A program made the translations under genes and the position numbers. Of a stretch of 64,000 bases of DNA, positions 20,291-29,398 are shown in pieces. The notes beneath the pieces were generated by a model that made no database searches, was not told the origin of the DNA, and saw nothing but the letters and a program-made list of their open reading frames with translations. This DNA is from Acidithiobacillus ferrianus. GTDB taxonomy: Bacteria; Pseudomonadota; Gammaproteobacteria; Acidithiobacillales; Acidithiobacillaceae. Position 1 is the first letter of the stretch; every line of letters starts with the position of its first letter. The DNA lies in the NCBI RefSeq assembly GCF_010378095.1, contig NZ_WNJL01000014.1, forward strand, positions 1 to 64,000, written 5' to 3'.

Positions 20291-21892
20291 CTAATCCTTG
20301 GCCGCCATGATGTGGCGGGTGATCAGATACTGCTGACCGATGGAGACCACGTTGTTGGTCAGCCAGTACAGCACCAGACCCGCCGGGAAGAAGGAGAAGA
20401 ATACCGCGAAAATCACGGGCAGGGCCGACATGATACGCTTCTGCATGGGGTCCACCGGTGCCGGATTGAGGCGCTGCTGAAAGAACATGGATACGCCCAT
20501 GAGCAGGGGCAGGATGTAGTATGGATCGGGTATGGCCAGATCGCGAATCCAGAGGATAAAGGGTGCCTGCCGCAGCGAGACGCTCTCCACCAGCACCCAG
20601 TATAGGGCGATGAAGAAAGGCATCTGCAGCACGATGGGCAGGCAGCCCGCCATGGGGTTGATCTTCTCGCTGCGATACAGTTCCATCATCGCCGCGCCCA
20701 GCTTCTGGCGATCGTCCCCGATCTCCTTCTTCAGCTTCTCCAGTTTGGGCTGCAACTTGCGCATGTTGGCCATGGAGCGATAACTGATGGCCGAGGGGTA
20801 GAAGAAAATGAATTTGACCACTATGACCAGCAGGACAATGGCCAGCCCCCAGTTGCCGACCAATCCATGGAACCAGGTCAGCACCACATGCATGGGTTCG
20901 GCGATGATGGCGAACCAGCCGTAATCCACGGTTTGCTCCAGGCCGCGACCCATGGCGGCCAGCGTTTGCTGTCGTTTCGGCCCCAGGAAGAGTTGCTGGG
21001 TGATGGTGGTGCTCTGGCCCGGTGCCAGGGTCGGCAGCGGAGTACTCACGCCGGCGACGTAATTGGTCCCCGATGGGCGGGCATAGACCTCGGTCTGGGC
21101 ATGCACCGGCGGCAGGATGGCGGTCAGGAAGTAATGATCCATCATCCCGGCCCAGCCGGGACCCGCTTTCAGCACGGGGTGGTCGCGGATGTCGCCGAAA
21201 CTCTGCTCGCTGAAACTGCCCCCATGCATGAGCACCGCGCCGGTGAAAATCGACATGAACAGGTGGCTTTCGGTACGGTCGTTGCGCAGAATCTGGTCGA
21301 AATAGCTGCCCCCCCAAGGCGCGGAGCCGCTGTTGGTGATGGTGATGCGTTCTTCGGCCACATAACTGGCGGGCTGGAATACCCAGGTTTTTGTCACCGT
21401 CAGGGGTCCGGCCTTGCCGCTGAGGACGATGGGCTGATCGTCGGCTTTCAGGTGGGCGGGAGCGGTAAACTGGGGAATCAGCGTTTGCCCGTCGCCGCTG
21501 ACGAAACCGCTCTGCTGCACGGTGAGTCTGGCCGCGGCGGTATCGAGAATGGGATAGGGTGCGGGATTATCCACCGCCTGCGGATAATGGCGCAGACCGA
21601 GGTGTTGGATATCCCCTCCGTTCAGAGTGATCCGACCAGCGAACACCTGGGTTTGGAAGGGCACCGCGGGGCCTGTCGCGGGTTGAAAGCCGGTGTCGGC
21701 CGGCGTGGTGGGGGGGGATGCCACCGCGGGTGAGGTGGCGGTTGCGGTGGAAGGTATTCTGGAGGCCGTCATACTGTGGGTGACGGCGGCCGGTGTGGCG
21801 GATTTGGGCGCGTTTTGTTCTTGCCAAGCCTGAAACAGCAAAAAGATGACCACAGCGAGTGCAAAGGCAAGGATTGTCTTCTGAGTATCCAT
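20291..21892 (-). CDS. yidC: Membrane protein insertase YidC
   Basis: YidC, 533 residues, inserts and folds inner-membrane proteins. The N-terminal anchor KTILAFALAVVIFLLFQAW is followed by a large periplasmic domain with low-complexity Ala/Pro/Thr near residues 30-75. The conserved insertase core has TM2 near GWFAIIAEPMHVVLTWFHGLVGNWGLAIVLLVIVVK, the hydrophilic coiled-coil hairpin (LQPKLEKLKKEIGDDRQKLGAAMMELYRSEKINPMAGCLPIVLQMPFFIALYWVL) and C-terminal segments FFSFFPAGLVLYWLTNN. Length fits Gram-negative YidC. It starts 15 bases after the yidD stop. Confidence 0.97.
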   Translation of the reverse strand: MDTQKTILAFALAVVIFLLFQAWQEQNAPKSATPAAVTHSMTASRIPSTATATSPAVASPPTTPADTGFQPATGPAVPFQTQVFAGRITLNGGDIQHLGLRHYPQAVDNPAPYPILDTAAARLTVQQSGFVSGDGQTLIPQFTAPAHLKADDQPIVLSGKAGPLTVTKTWVFQPASYVAEERITITNSGSAPWGGSYFDQILRNDRTESHLFMSIFTGAVLMHGGSFSEQSFGDIRDHPVLKAGPGWAGMMDHYFLTAILPPVHAQTEVYARPSGTNYVAGVSTPLPTLAPGQSTTITQQLFLGPKRQQTLAAMGRGLEQTVDYGWFAIIAEPMHVVLTWFHGLVGNWGLAIVLLVIVVKFIFFYPSAISYRSMANMRKLQPKLEKLKKEIGDDRQKLGAAMMELYRSEKINPMAGCLPIVLQMPFFIALYWVLVESVSLRQAPFILWIRDLAIPDPYYILPLLMGVSMFFQQRLNPAPVDPMQKRIMSALPVIFAVFFSFFPAGLVLYWLTNNVVSIGQQYLITRHIMAAKD

Positions 21893-21907
21893 GGGGCCCC
21901 AAGGCTT

Positions 21908-22123
21908 TCAAGGAACGGGATCGATACCACCCGGATGCCAGGGGTGGCAGCAGCTGATGCGTTTGATGCCCAGCCAGAAACCCTGGGCGATGCCGTAGCG
22001 CTCGATGGCTTGGCAGGTGTATTCGGAGCAGGTCGGGTAAAAGCGGCAGTTGTGTCCGAGGAATGGGCTGATGACAGACTGATAGCCACGCACCACAAGG
22101 ATGGCCGCGCGCCGTGCGTTCAT
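21908..22123 (-). CDS. yidD: Membrane protein insertion efficiency factor YidD
   Basis: YidD, 71 residues from the ATG at 22123, helps YidC-dependent insertion. The sequence [33 protein letters not shown] with the three-cysteine pattern and the [13 protein letters not shown] end is diagnostic. Its ATG overlaps the rnpA stop in an ATGA, the usual arrangement. A longer open frame upstream is only the rnpA region read in another frame. Confidence 0.95.
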   Translation of the reverse strand: MNARRAAILVVRGYQSVISPFLGHNCRFYPTCSEYTCQAIERYGIAQGFWLGIKRISCCHPWHPGGIDPVP

Positions 22124-22470
22124 GCCTTCTCCAGCAATTGCCCGAAGTAGACACGCATGGCCTGCATGCTGAGTTGCCGCGCGCCCGCCCGCGCCACGAC
22201 CAGCACATCCCGCCCCGTCGCGCGCACCGGTTGCTGGCGAAACGCTTCGCGCAGCCGCCGCTTGATACGGTTGCGAACCACGGCATTGCCCACCTTGCGT
22301 CCGACGGCCAGACCCAGTCTCGGGTGTGTCCGTTCGTTGCGCAGGACGTAGATCACCAATTCGGGGAAGACCTTTTTGCGGCCCTGTGTGAGGGTGCGCC
22401 GGATGGCCGCCTTCTGGCGGAGGCGATCCTCGCGGGTGAAGCGATAAGGATGCGCCTGCACCGGGCTCAT
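22120..22470 (-). CDS. rnpA: Ribonuclease P protein component
   Basis: RnpA, 116 residues, binds RNase P RNA and aids 5' maturation of tRNA precursors. The RNR signature is seen as [26 protein letters not shown] near residues 52-78, preceded by the basic substrate-binding face. Length fits the family. It begins six bases after the rpmH stop. Confidence 0.96.
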   Translation of the reverse strand: MSPVQAHPYRFTREDRLRQKAAIRRTLTQGRKKVFPELVIYVLRNERTHPRLGLAVGRKVGNAVVRNRIKRRLREAFRQQPVRATGRDVLVVARAGARQLSMQAMRVYFGQLLEKA

Positions 22471-22475
22471 CTGAC

Positions 22476-22610
22476 CTACGGGCAGAGGCGCTGACGGCCC
22501 TTGGCGCGGCGCCGTTTAAGCACGAGGCGACCGGATTTGGTGGCCATGCGGGCGCGGAAACCATGGGTCCGCTTGCGGTGGACGACACTGGGTTGAAAAG
22601 TACGCTTCAT
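22476..22610 (-). CDS. rpmH: 50S ribosomal protein L34
   Basis: L34, 44 residues, starts [18 protein letters not shown] and continues [21 protein letters not shown], the standard L34 sequence. It is too short to be in most gene lists. It leads the block rpmH-rnpA-yidD-yidC-mnmE, and a good sigma-70-like promoter stands just upstream. In most related genomes it neighbours dnaA; here it lies 15 kb away and points toward dnaA. Confidence 0.96.
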   Translation of the reverse strand: MKRTFQPSVVHRKRTHGFRARMATKSGRLVLKRRRAKGRQRLCP

Positions 22611-22645
22611 TGGGGCATTCCTGCGGATGATTCTTAAGGGCTGAG

Positions 22646-22674
22646 AAGATAAGGAGATGCTGCACGAAAGTCAA
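22646..22674 (-). promoter_or_regulatory. Sigma-70-type promoter of rpmH
   Basis: Read on the minus strand, TTGACT (22669-22674) and TATCTT (22646-22651) are separated by exactly 17 bases. The rpmH ATG is about 35 bases downstream of the -10 element. The match is five of six at -35 and four of six at -10. Confidence 0.6.
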
Positions 22675-22763
22675 GGCGCCGGTCCGTATTTTCGGGACTT
22701 AGCGGCGACGCCTCCGCCTCCCCCCGGACGCGGATCCTTCCGGCGTGGCCGCGGCAAAAGTTC

Positions 22764-24431
<1,668 letters not shown>

Positions 24432-24657
24432 TTGCTTTAATACCTCGCTGATCCCATGAGTTTCCCGGATGATCGTCCGCTGTTGCAAGGAAGGCTGGAG
24501 GTTGCAGCCGATGGTTTTCATCTTCCCGCCGGGCACGGGCGCTCTGCCCTCTGTTTCACGGCCCGTAATTTAACCGGACGAGCGGTTGACGTTCAAGAGG
24601 AACCCGGTCACCCCGTCGGGGTATGTGCAAAGAATGCGGATTCCGCCACCACGTGTG

Positions 24658-25215
24658 TCATGATAATTCCCTCCCTGTCGGGAAGTCTCCCCCATGACCT
24701 TGATGGGCCTGACGCCGCCGCGCCATGGCCGCACCCAGGCCGGCCCGTTTTTCCGCATCCATCAAACGTTCGGCGATGGGAAATATTTCCTCATTCTCCA
24801 GGGATACATGGGCGCGATTCATGCTGACAAAAGGTTCCGGCCAGAGTACCCGTACATGCCCCGCTTCCACCATAGCCAGATCTTGATTCAGCAGGCGCCA
24901 TTGTTGCTCCAACTGACCATGTTGCGCGGCCAGGTTTTTCACCGAGGCGTGCAGCATGGCCGGAAATGCCGGTTGCTGCAAGATCCAGGGGAACAGATCC
25001 TTCTCTTCATCGGCATGGTGCTGCGGGGCGGCCAGTAAAAAATAACGGCGTATCCGGGCGGCGGCCTGTCGTGCCTCACTATCCACCCCGCACTGGGAGA
25101 GATGTTCGGCGAGTCGCTCCAAGGTCAGGCAGTGCCCGAGGATGCGTTCATGGCAGGCGCGCAGCAAACCCATCGGATCATCGAAGGAAGGCGCGGGGGC
25201 GTTCAAAAGGTTCAT
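24658..25215 (-). CDS. Hemerythrin HHE-domain protein
   Basis: A 185-residue protein with a hemerythrin-like HHE cation-binding domain. Candidate iron ligands are H in CHERILGHC near residue 21-28, HHADEEKDLFPW near 66-77, HGQLEQQW near 100, and H/E pairs in NRAHVSLENEEIFPIAERL near 138-155. Such proteins bind a di-iron centre and sense or store oxygen, NO or iron-sulphur stress signals. A perfect FNR-type box lies 133 bases upstream of the ATG and a short coding frame overlaps its start, so control by low oxygen or NO is likely. The start at 25215 is preceded by GGAGG. Confidence 0.88.
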   Translation of the reverse strand: MNLLNAPAPSFDDPMGLLRACHERILGHCLTLERLAEHLSQCGVDSEARQAAARIRRYFLLAAPQHHADEEKDLFPWILQQPAFPAMLHASVKNLAAQHGQLEQQWRLLNQDLAMVEAGHVRVLWPEPFVSMNRAHVSLENEEIFPIAERLMDAEKRAGLGAAMARRRQAHQGHGGDFPTGRELS

Positions 25216-25286
25216 GTCGATCCCTCCGCCATGAAGGGATGATGGAAGACGTTACCGCGCGGACGCCGATGCAATGGGTTTCTCAT
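25212..25286 (-). CDS. Putative 24-residue microprotein coupled to the hemerythrin gene
   Basis: On the minus strand an ATG at 25286 is preceded by AAGGAG with seven-base spacing, an excellent ribosome site. The frame encodes MRNPLHRRPRGNVFHHPFMA and ends EGST; its TGA overlaps the hemerythrin ATG in an ATGA. It is basic, with two adjacent histidines. The strong initiation site and the exact stop/start overlap suggest that it is translated and couples ribosomes into the hemerythrin gene. It could also be a leader peptide with no function of its own. Confidence 0.5.
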   Translation of the reverse strand: MRNPLHRRPRGNVFHHPFMAEGST

Positions 25287-25347
25287 GGAAAATCTCCTTA
25301 TGTTCCAGTCGATGCGCCCATGATCGAGGGTCTTGGGCGCTGATTCC

Positions 25348-25361
25348 TTGATCCGAATCAA
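25348..25361. promoter_or_regulatory. FNR/ANR-type operator
   Basis: TTGATCCGAATCAA is a perfect match to the FNR-family consensus TTGAT-N4-ATCAA and sits in a longer palindrome, CCTTGATCCGAATCAAGG (25346-25363). On the minus strand a GATCAT at 25320-25325 lies where a -10 box would be for a site centred at about -41.5, the class II activator position. The hemerythrin gene and its microprotein are downstream. Confidence 0.75.
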
Positions 25362-25787
25362 GGCATGCATCATTGACCCGAGCTCATGAGTCCGACAATG
25401 GGAGAAATGCCGGTCGCGTGCAAGGACTGGTTGGCAAGCCGCGCCCTGCCGCTATGCCGTTGTGGACAAAAACCAGTTGGAGAACGGCATGGGCGCGAGC
25501 GTTTGGATTTTCCGAGCGACTGTTTTCTACTTTGAGGAATGCGGACTATCGACCCGTTGCCGTTATTCGCCCTGCGGCTACGAGCGACGACAACGCAGCG
25601 GGAGCTGCCGTCCGGAAATTTGTGGTTAGTGCACAGTTCGCTTGGGTGACGCTTGCTAGACAAAGAAAAGTAGACGAGTTGATTGACAAATTCAGGGCCA
25701 GAAATGGCCCCAAAAGCGTCATGCAACCGAAGCGTCGAAAAATGTTGGTTTTTGCACCAAGTTTTGTTTTTGATATCTGAATGGTGA
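25362..25787. other. Stretch without a supported gene
   Basis: Two long overlapping frames cross this stretch on opposite strands (25373-25780 plus; 25370-25795 minus). Neither shows domain features, a good ribosome site or a sequence I know. Base composition shifts from GC-rich at the left to AT-rich at the right, which marks the approach to the accessory island. A short inverted repeat GGGCCAGAAATGGCCC lies near 25691-25706. Confidence 0.3.
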
Positions 25788-25904
25788 TTTATCAATGCGC
25801 CATCAAGCTAAACCCCCATTTTCAAGGGGGGATAAAGCGGCGCTTGTCTTTTGAGCCCTCAATGGGCGAAAAAGCCAATGCTTTGCGGTGTGGAAGCCCC
25901 GTCC
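25788..25904 (+). repeat. Repeat copy A, IS200/IS605-end-like element
   Basis: This copy shares a 22-base 5' block (25788-25809, 21 of 22 identical) and a 46-base 3' block (25859-25904, 45 of 46 identical) with copy B at 27531. Between the blocks it has 49 bases, including the hairpin CCCCC (25813-25817)/GGGGG (25826-25830), that are largely missing from B. The 3' block, with GGGCGAAAAAGCC and GTGGAAGCCCCGTCC, resembles the conserved 3' ends of IS200/IS605 elements, which overlap the TnpB guide-RNA scaffold. No tnpB is present. Copy A stops where B continues into the terminal hairpins. Confidence 0.6.
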
Positions 25905-25977
25905 ACGCTTGTTACCGCATGATTTGCATAATTATAAACCATTTTCGTATAAATAAATTATGTGTAAATAGCGCTTC

Positions 25978-26514
25978 CTACTCACTCTTTAATCTGCTGT
26001 TAAGAATAAATTTCGACAATCTCTGGTATTCATCTCCATCACCAGCAGTACCAAAGGAGGCAGCGTGCTGAATTAGTTTCTCAATTTCAGGCAATGGATG
26101 TTCCGCTAACATTGAAATAATTCTTTCAATAGTTTCTTTGCGTGACTTTTTAGGCTGAAATGCCTTGCTAATTTCCTCACCAAAGCGTTTTAAGTCCGAA
26201 AATCTCGAAAGAATCTTCCCATATCTGATCATTTGATCGAGCTCATTGAGAAGGCGGAATTTTTCAGGATCAGCTTCACGAAGCTGGAGTACAGCCCTCG
26301 AGTTCGTTATCCCAACAGAGGCGGGAGGAGAACCGTAATCAAGTTTTCTCTTTGGTGAATCAGCATTGGTGCGTACAAGCGCGAGAAAATCTAATAATGG
26401 CGATCCGATTCCGTGAGTTTCGAGAAGGGCGATGGCTGCCCGGATGTCTTTTTCGGAATGCTGTTCGATGAGTTGTGCTATCCGAAGAGCGAGAGCAAGA
26501 GCGGATGATGTCAT
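25978..26514 (-). CDS. Unknown protein encoded with the ParA-type ATPase
   Basis: A 178-residue, mostly helical, soluble protein that begins MTSSALALALRIAQLIEQHSE and ends with a Lys/Glu-rich tail. Its ATG overlaps the ParA stop in an ATGA, so the two are translationally coupled and it is probably the functional partner of the ATPase (a ParB- or adaptor-like role). I see no helix-turn-helix or ParB motif. Base composition is lower in GC than the flanking housekeeping genes, consistent with transfer. The function is unknown. Confidence 0.7.
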   Translation of the reverse strand: MTSSALALALRIAQLIEQHSEKDIRAAIALLETHGIGSPLLDFLALVRTNADSPKRKLDYGSPPASVGITNSRAVLQLREADPEKFRLLNELDQMIRYGKILSRFSDLKRFGEEISKAFQPKKSRKETIERIISMLAEHPLPEIEKLIQHAASFGTAGDGDEYQRLSKFILNSRLKSE

Positions 26515-27363
26515 TTTGCACCCACAGCCTCGAGGAACTCATTAGCGACTTTCGCGAACCCGCCTTTTACATAGTCTCGAGCATAGCTTGTCATAAAAAT
26601 AGGTAGTGCTTGGCGTGATCCTGCTGGATAAGAATCCGAATGATGTGCTTCCTCGTGAAAGACCGACCAACCGAAGTGCTTTGCTAATTTCTGCACGTCA
26701 GTACGTGAGGTTTCCTGTTCAGGCGGCGTGTTAGATCTCCTGCTGTCATTGAAGACTATGCCCGCCATATCTATGGCGTGCCCTTGATGCATGAGCTTGA
26801 ACTCTTCGAGTGAGCGTGCAAGTAGGGGAAAGACCAATGGTTGCGAGGAATTCTGGTTTTACTGGCACCACTACGAAGCGGCTCGATTTATATGCGGCGG
26901 CGGTAAGGATCGACTCAGTAGGAGCGCAATCAATTAAAATCAAATCATAGTTTTCGCTTATTTTAGCAAGAAATGGTGGAAGAAGACTAGATTTTTCTGT
27001 TGGGTTTTTTAGAGTCCACGCGAGTTCTAGGCGCGACGGGATAAGATCAATTAAACTTCCGTCGTTCCATTCATGAAGGCGATGAACAATCTTGGTTGGA
27101 TCAAGGAGTGTCGGTGCCCCATTCTTTTGGTTTGGCATTGAGAACTGTTCGAAGATCTCCAAAACCGTGCCTTTATCTGCGTTCAGGTGTTCCAAGTATC
27201 TCTGGGCGCCCATGAAATACTGACTAAGATTCGCCTGTGGATCTAGATCTATGGCGAGAACCCTTAGATTAGCTTTCCATGCAGAGAACCAAGCGAGATT
27301 AAAAGCAAGGGTTGTTTTCCCAACGCCACCCTTCATATTAATAAGTGAAACAGCTACCGTCAT
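26511..27363 (-). pseudogene. ParA/MinD-type ATPase, interrupted by one frameshift
   Basis: The N-terminal part reads MTVAVSLINMKGGVGKTTLA with a deviant Walker A (residues 11-18), AIDLDPQANLSQYF (Walker A', about 38) and LILIDCAPTESILTAA (Walker B region), the signature of ParA ATPases for DNA or cargo partition. The frame breaks near 26840 in a TTTCCCC run. Continuing in the next frame gives PLLARSLEEFKLMHQGHAID and a C-terminus to 26511. Removing one base restores a single protein of about 283 residues. The break may be a true mutation or a sequencing error. It sits inside a low-GC island between two copies of an IS-end-like repeat. Confidence 0.8.
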
Positions 27364-27530
27364 GATTATATCTCCATAGATTGCACATTTATTTTAATCA
27401 ATCTCGTTACAGACTAAACAGGTGATTACTTTTGGTTGTAATAATGTTCCCGGCTTCCTCAATATTCTTTTAGATAAACGCACCGGGTTGGTCATTAATC
27501 ATTTAAAATAGATCTGATACTTTAGTACTA

Positions 27531-27660
27531 TTTATCAACGCGCCATCAAGCTTACCCCTCTTCAATGGGCGAAAAAGCCAATGCTTTGCGGAGTGGAAGC
27601 CCCGTCCTCCCTGCTCTTGAGGGCGGAAGCCGTAGGCCGGGGGGCGGGGAGGACGTCCAC
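27531..27660 (+). repeat. Repeat copy B, IS200/IS605-end-like element with terminal hairpins
   Basis: Copy B has the 5' block (27531-27552) and 3' block (27562-27607) shared with copy A, but keeps a further 50 bases. There GTCCTCCC (27604-27611) can pair with GGGAGGAC (27647-27654), enclosing GAGGGCGGAAGCCGTAGGCC and a GGGGGGCGGGG run. This resembles the right end of IS200/IS605 elements and the 3' part of TnpB guide RNAs. Neither tnpA nor tnpB is nearby, so it is an orphan end or a non-autonomous derivative (PATE-like). The remaining bases of the 27364-27708 gap show no gene. Confidence 0.6.
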
Positions 27661-27708
27661 TTTGTCAGGTAGAATTTTTCAGCGGCAAAATTAGCTTTTC
27701 ATAAATGA

Positions 27709-28404
27709 CTACTTAGGTTGTCGCTTGTGTTTTTTTAGTAATCGATAAAGAATAAACGAATTTCCAAGATTGTTTGTTGATATTATATAAACTATAATCA
27801 TTAGGACTGAAAAAACAGTTAGAAAAAATAATTCTATCTTCTTTTTTATATCTAACGAGATGTGGATGATTGACTTAGTCTGGCTTAGTATATGGCCAAT
27901 ATGTGTGGCACAAACAAAAAGAGCTGCCATGGATATGGCCGCGATAACTAAAAAAACAAAAAAGGATCTTACTGAAAGATTTATTAGCGCTTTGTTTGGC
28001 CTATGCACCCTTGTTGCAAAGCATGCAATGTACGGCAACCCACAAAGCCTTAGAATATTATTGTACAGGTCAATATGATTTGCTCTTATTCTGTATCCAG
28101 TTTTTAAATGAAATAATGATTCTTCAATTATCGTGTTACACAAATTATACGAATTCAAGTTGGTGAATTCATCTTTTAATTTTGACTCGTTCGACATTAT
28201 TGTTGCAATCAATTTCTCTGTGATATTTAGATTTGTGTCAGACTTTGATATTTTTATTCTATAGAAGTTGCCAGCTGCAAAAAACTGCATAAACTTGTAA
28301 ACTACAGGGATCAATAATGTTGGTATGGCAATAGCATAATTCATTTTGTATTTATCCAAAGTAATATTTAAGAATAATATAATGTTGAATCTTGTAAAAT
28401 CCAC
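27709..28404 (-). CDS. AT-rich predicted membrane protein of unknown function
   Basis: A 231-residue frame of very low GC content compared with its surroundings. Hydrophobic segments are near residues 22-40 (MNYAIAIPTLLIPVVYKFMQ), 145-167 (VRSFFVFLVIAAISMAALFV) and 190-210 (KIELFFLTVFSVLMIIVYII), with a long soluble loop rich in Asn and Lys between the first two. The C-terminus is basic (RLLKKHKRQPK). The start may be the ATG at 28404 or an internal ATG near 28344. I do not recognise it. Island location and composition suggest recent acquisition. Confidence 0.6.
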   Translation of the reverse strand: MDFTRFNIILFLNITLDKYKMNYAIAIPTLLIPVVYKFMQFFAAGNFYRIKISKSDTNLNITEKLIATIMSNESKLKDEFTNLNSYNLCNTIIEESLFHLKTGYRIRANHIDLYNNILRLCGLPYIACFATRVHRPNKALINLSVRSFFVFLVIAAISMAALFVCATHIGHILSQTKSIIHISLDIKKKIELFFLTVFSVLMIIVYIISTNNLGNSFILYRLLKKHKRQPK

Positions 28405-28654
28405 AAATCAGGCATAGTTGTGAATCATAACGAATAAGGTTAGATGGATCCGGTGAGGCCAAAACCCTGCTTTTTCGAACTACCCTGTAGTCTCCAGAAT
28501 GGCAAAGACCAAGTAACACCTTCTCGGAACCACGGTGGAACGATGTGGAGATCATAGTACAAATATGTTGGTTCCGTCATCCAGACGCTGAGCATAAGAT
28601 GCCTTTAGAATATAAGTGTTATCCAATGACCGCAATCAGTCTCAAACTGACAAT
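28405..28654. other. Intergenic stretch in the island
   Basis: About 250 bases between the membrane-protein gene and higA. A 67-codon minus-strand frame (28352-28555) crosses part of it but has no family features. I see no clear promoter hexamers or hairpin that I would defend. Confidence 0.3.
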
Positions 28655-28936
28655 TCATGCGGCGATATGGCGCACCCCTCGTGCTACACCTCTTTGCCGC
28701 GCTTCCCACAGATCGAACGCCATTTGCATACGCAGCCAGAACCCTGCCTCTATCCCCAAGGCAGCCTCTAGGCGGAGCGCCATACCTGCACTGATGCCAG
28801 CCCGGCCATTCAACACGGCCGACAACGATTGCCGTGTCACGTGGAGAGCCTTGGCGGCATCGGTGACGCTCATCCCCTCGGGCAAATATTCTCGTAGCAC
28901 TTCACCCGGATGCGCAGGATTGTGCATTTCGCTCAT
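28655..28936 (-). CDS. higA: HigA-type antitoxin (XRE family)
   Basis: A 93-residue helix-turn-helix protein of the HigA/VapI group. The N-terminus NPAHPGEVLREYLP is the group signature, followed by the HTH SVTDAAKALHVTRQSLSAVLNGRAGISAGMALRLEAALG. It begins nine bases after the higB stop, in the toxin-first order normal for higBA. It should neutralise HigB and repress the operon. Confidence 0.92.
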   Translation of the reverse strand: MSEMHNPAHPGEVLREYLPEGMSVTDAAKALHVTRQSLSAVLNGRAGISAGMALRLEAALGIEAGFWLRMQMAFDLWEARQRGVARGVRHIAA

Positions 28937-28945
28937 AGCACCCCC

Positions 28946-29224
28946 TCAGTGGTAGTCCACATAATCCACCAGCTCCGCATGAATCCCCTCAAACCGAAAG
29001 ATCACTCGCCAGTTCCCATTCACACGCACTGACCAGTATTCTTCGTAGTTGCCTGTCAGTCGGTGTAATCGCCATCCCGGCGCATTCATCTGTTCCGCAG
29101 ATTCCGCTGCATCCAAGGCGGTCAACAAGACCCGCAACTTGGTCGCGTGATCCGGCTGGATTCCCGCCTTACTGCCGCTGCGATAGAACGCCTCGAGTCC
29201 CTTGTGGCGGAACGATTTGATCAT
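28946..29224 (-). CDS. higB: HigB-type toxin (RelE/ParE superfamily)
   Basis: A 92-residue RelE-fold toxin from the ATG at 29224: MIKSFRHKGLEAFYRSGSKA, then KLRVLLTALDAAESAEQMNAPGWRLHRL and the C-terminal WSVRVNGNWRVIFRFEG, which holds the basic catalytic face of HigB mRNA interferases that cut translated mRNA on the ribosome. The frame is open to 29278 but MIKSF matches family starts. It is followed by higA, and the pair lies in the degraded island. Confidence 0.92.
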   Translation of the reverse strand: MIKSFRHKGLEAFYRSGSKAGIQPDHATKLRVLLTALDAAESAEQMNAPGWRLHRLTGNYEEYWSVRVNGNWRVIFRFEGIHAELVDYVDYH

Positions 29225-29398
29225 GGACAGACTGTAAACCATCGCGCGACGCTTGTCACGTGTAGCGGAGACAGGCAAGATCGGCTTTCTGGCACCAGAG
29301 GTGTCTTTACCGGCTCAACTCGCGTCGCACTGAGTCTCGGCTTTCATCGCCTGTAGCCGGGCGCCCTCTGTAAACTGGGCAGGCGAGGAGGTCGTCGA

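Noticed and set aside
24609-24621. Short palindrome ACCCCGTCGGGGT as a terminator
   Set aside because: The loop is a single base and there is no T-run, so it is not a credible terminator.
25370-25795. Two overlapping frames (135 and 141 codons) on opposite strands
   Set aside because: No ribosome site, no domain, both look like chance frames in GC-skewed DNA; kept only as an unassigned stretch.
28352-28555. 67-codon minus-strand frame beside the membrane protein
   Set aside because: Overlaps the membrane-protein start, lacks a family and has no convincing ribosome site.
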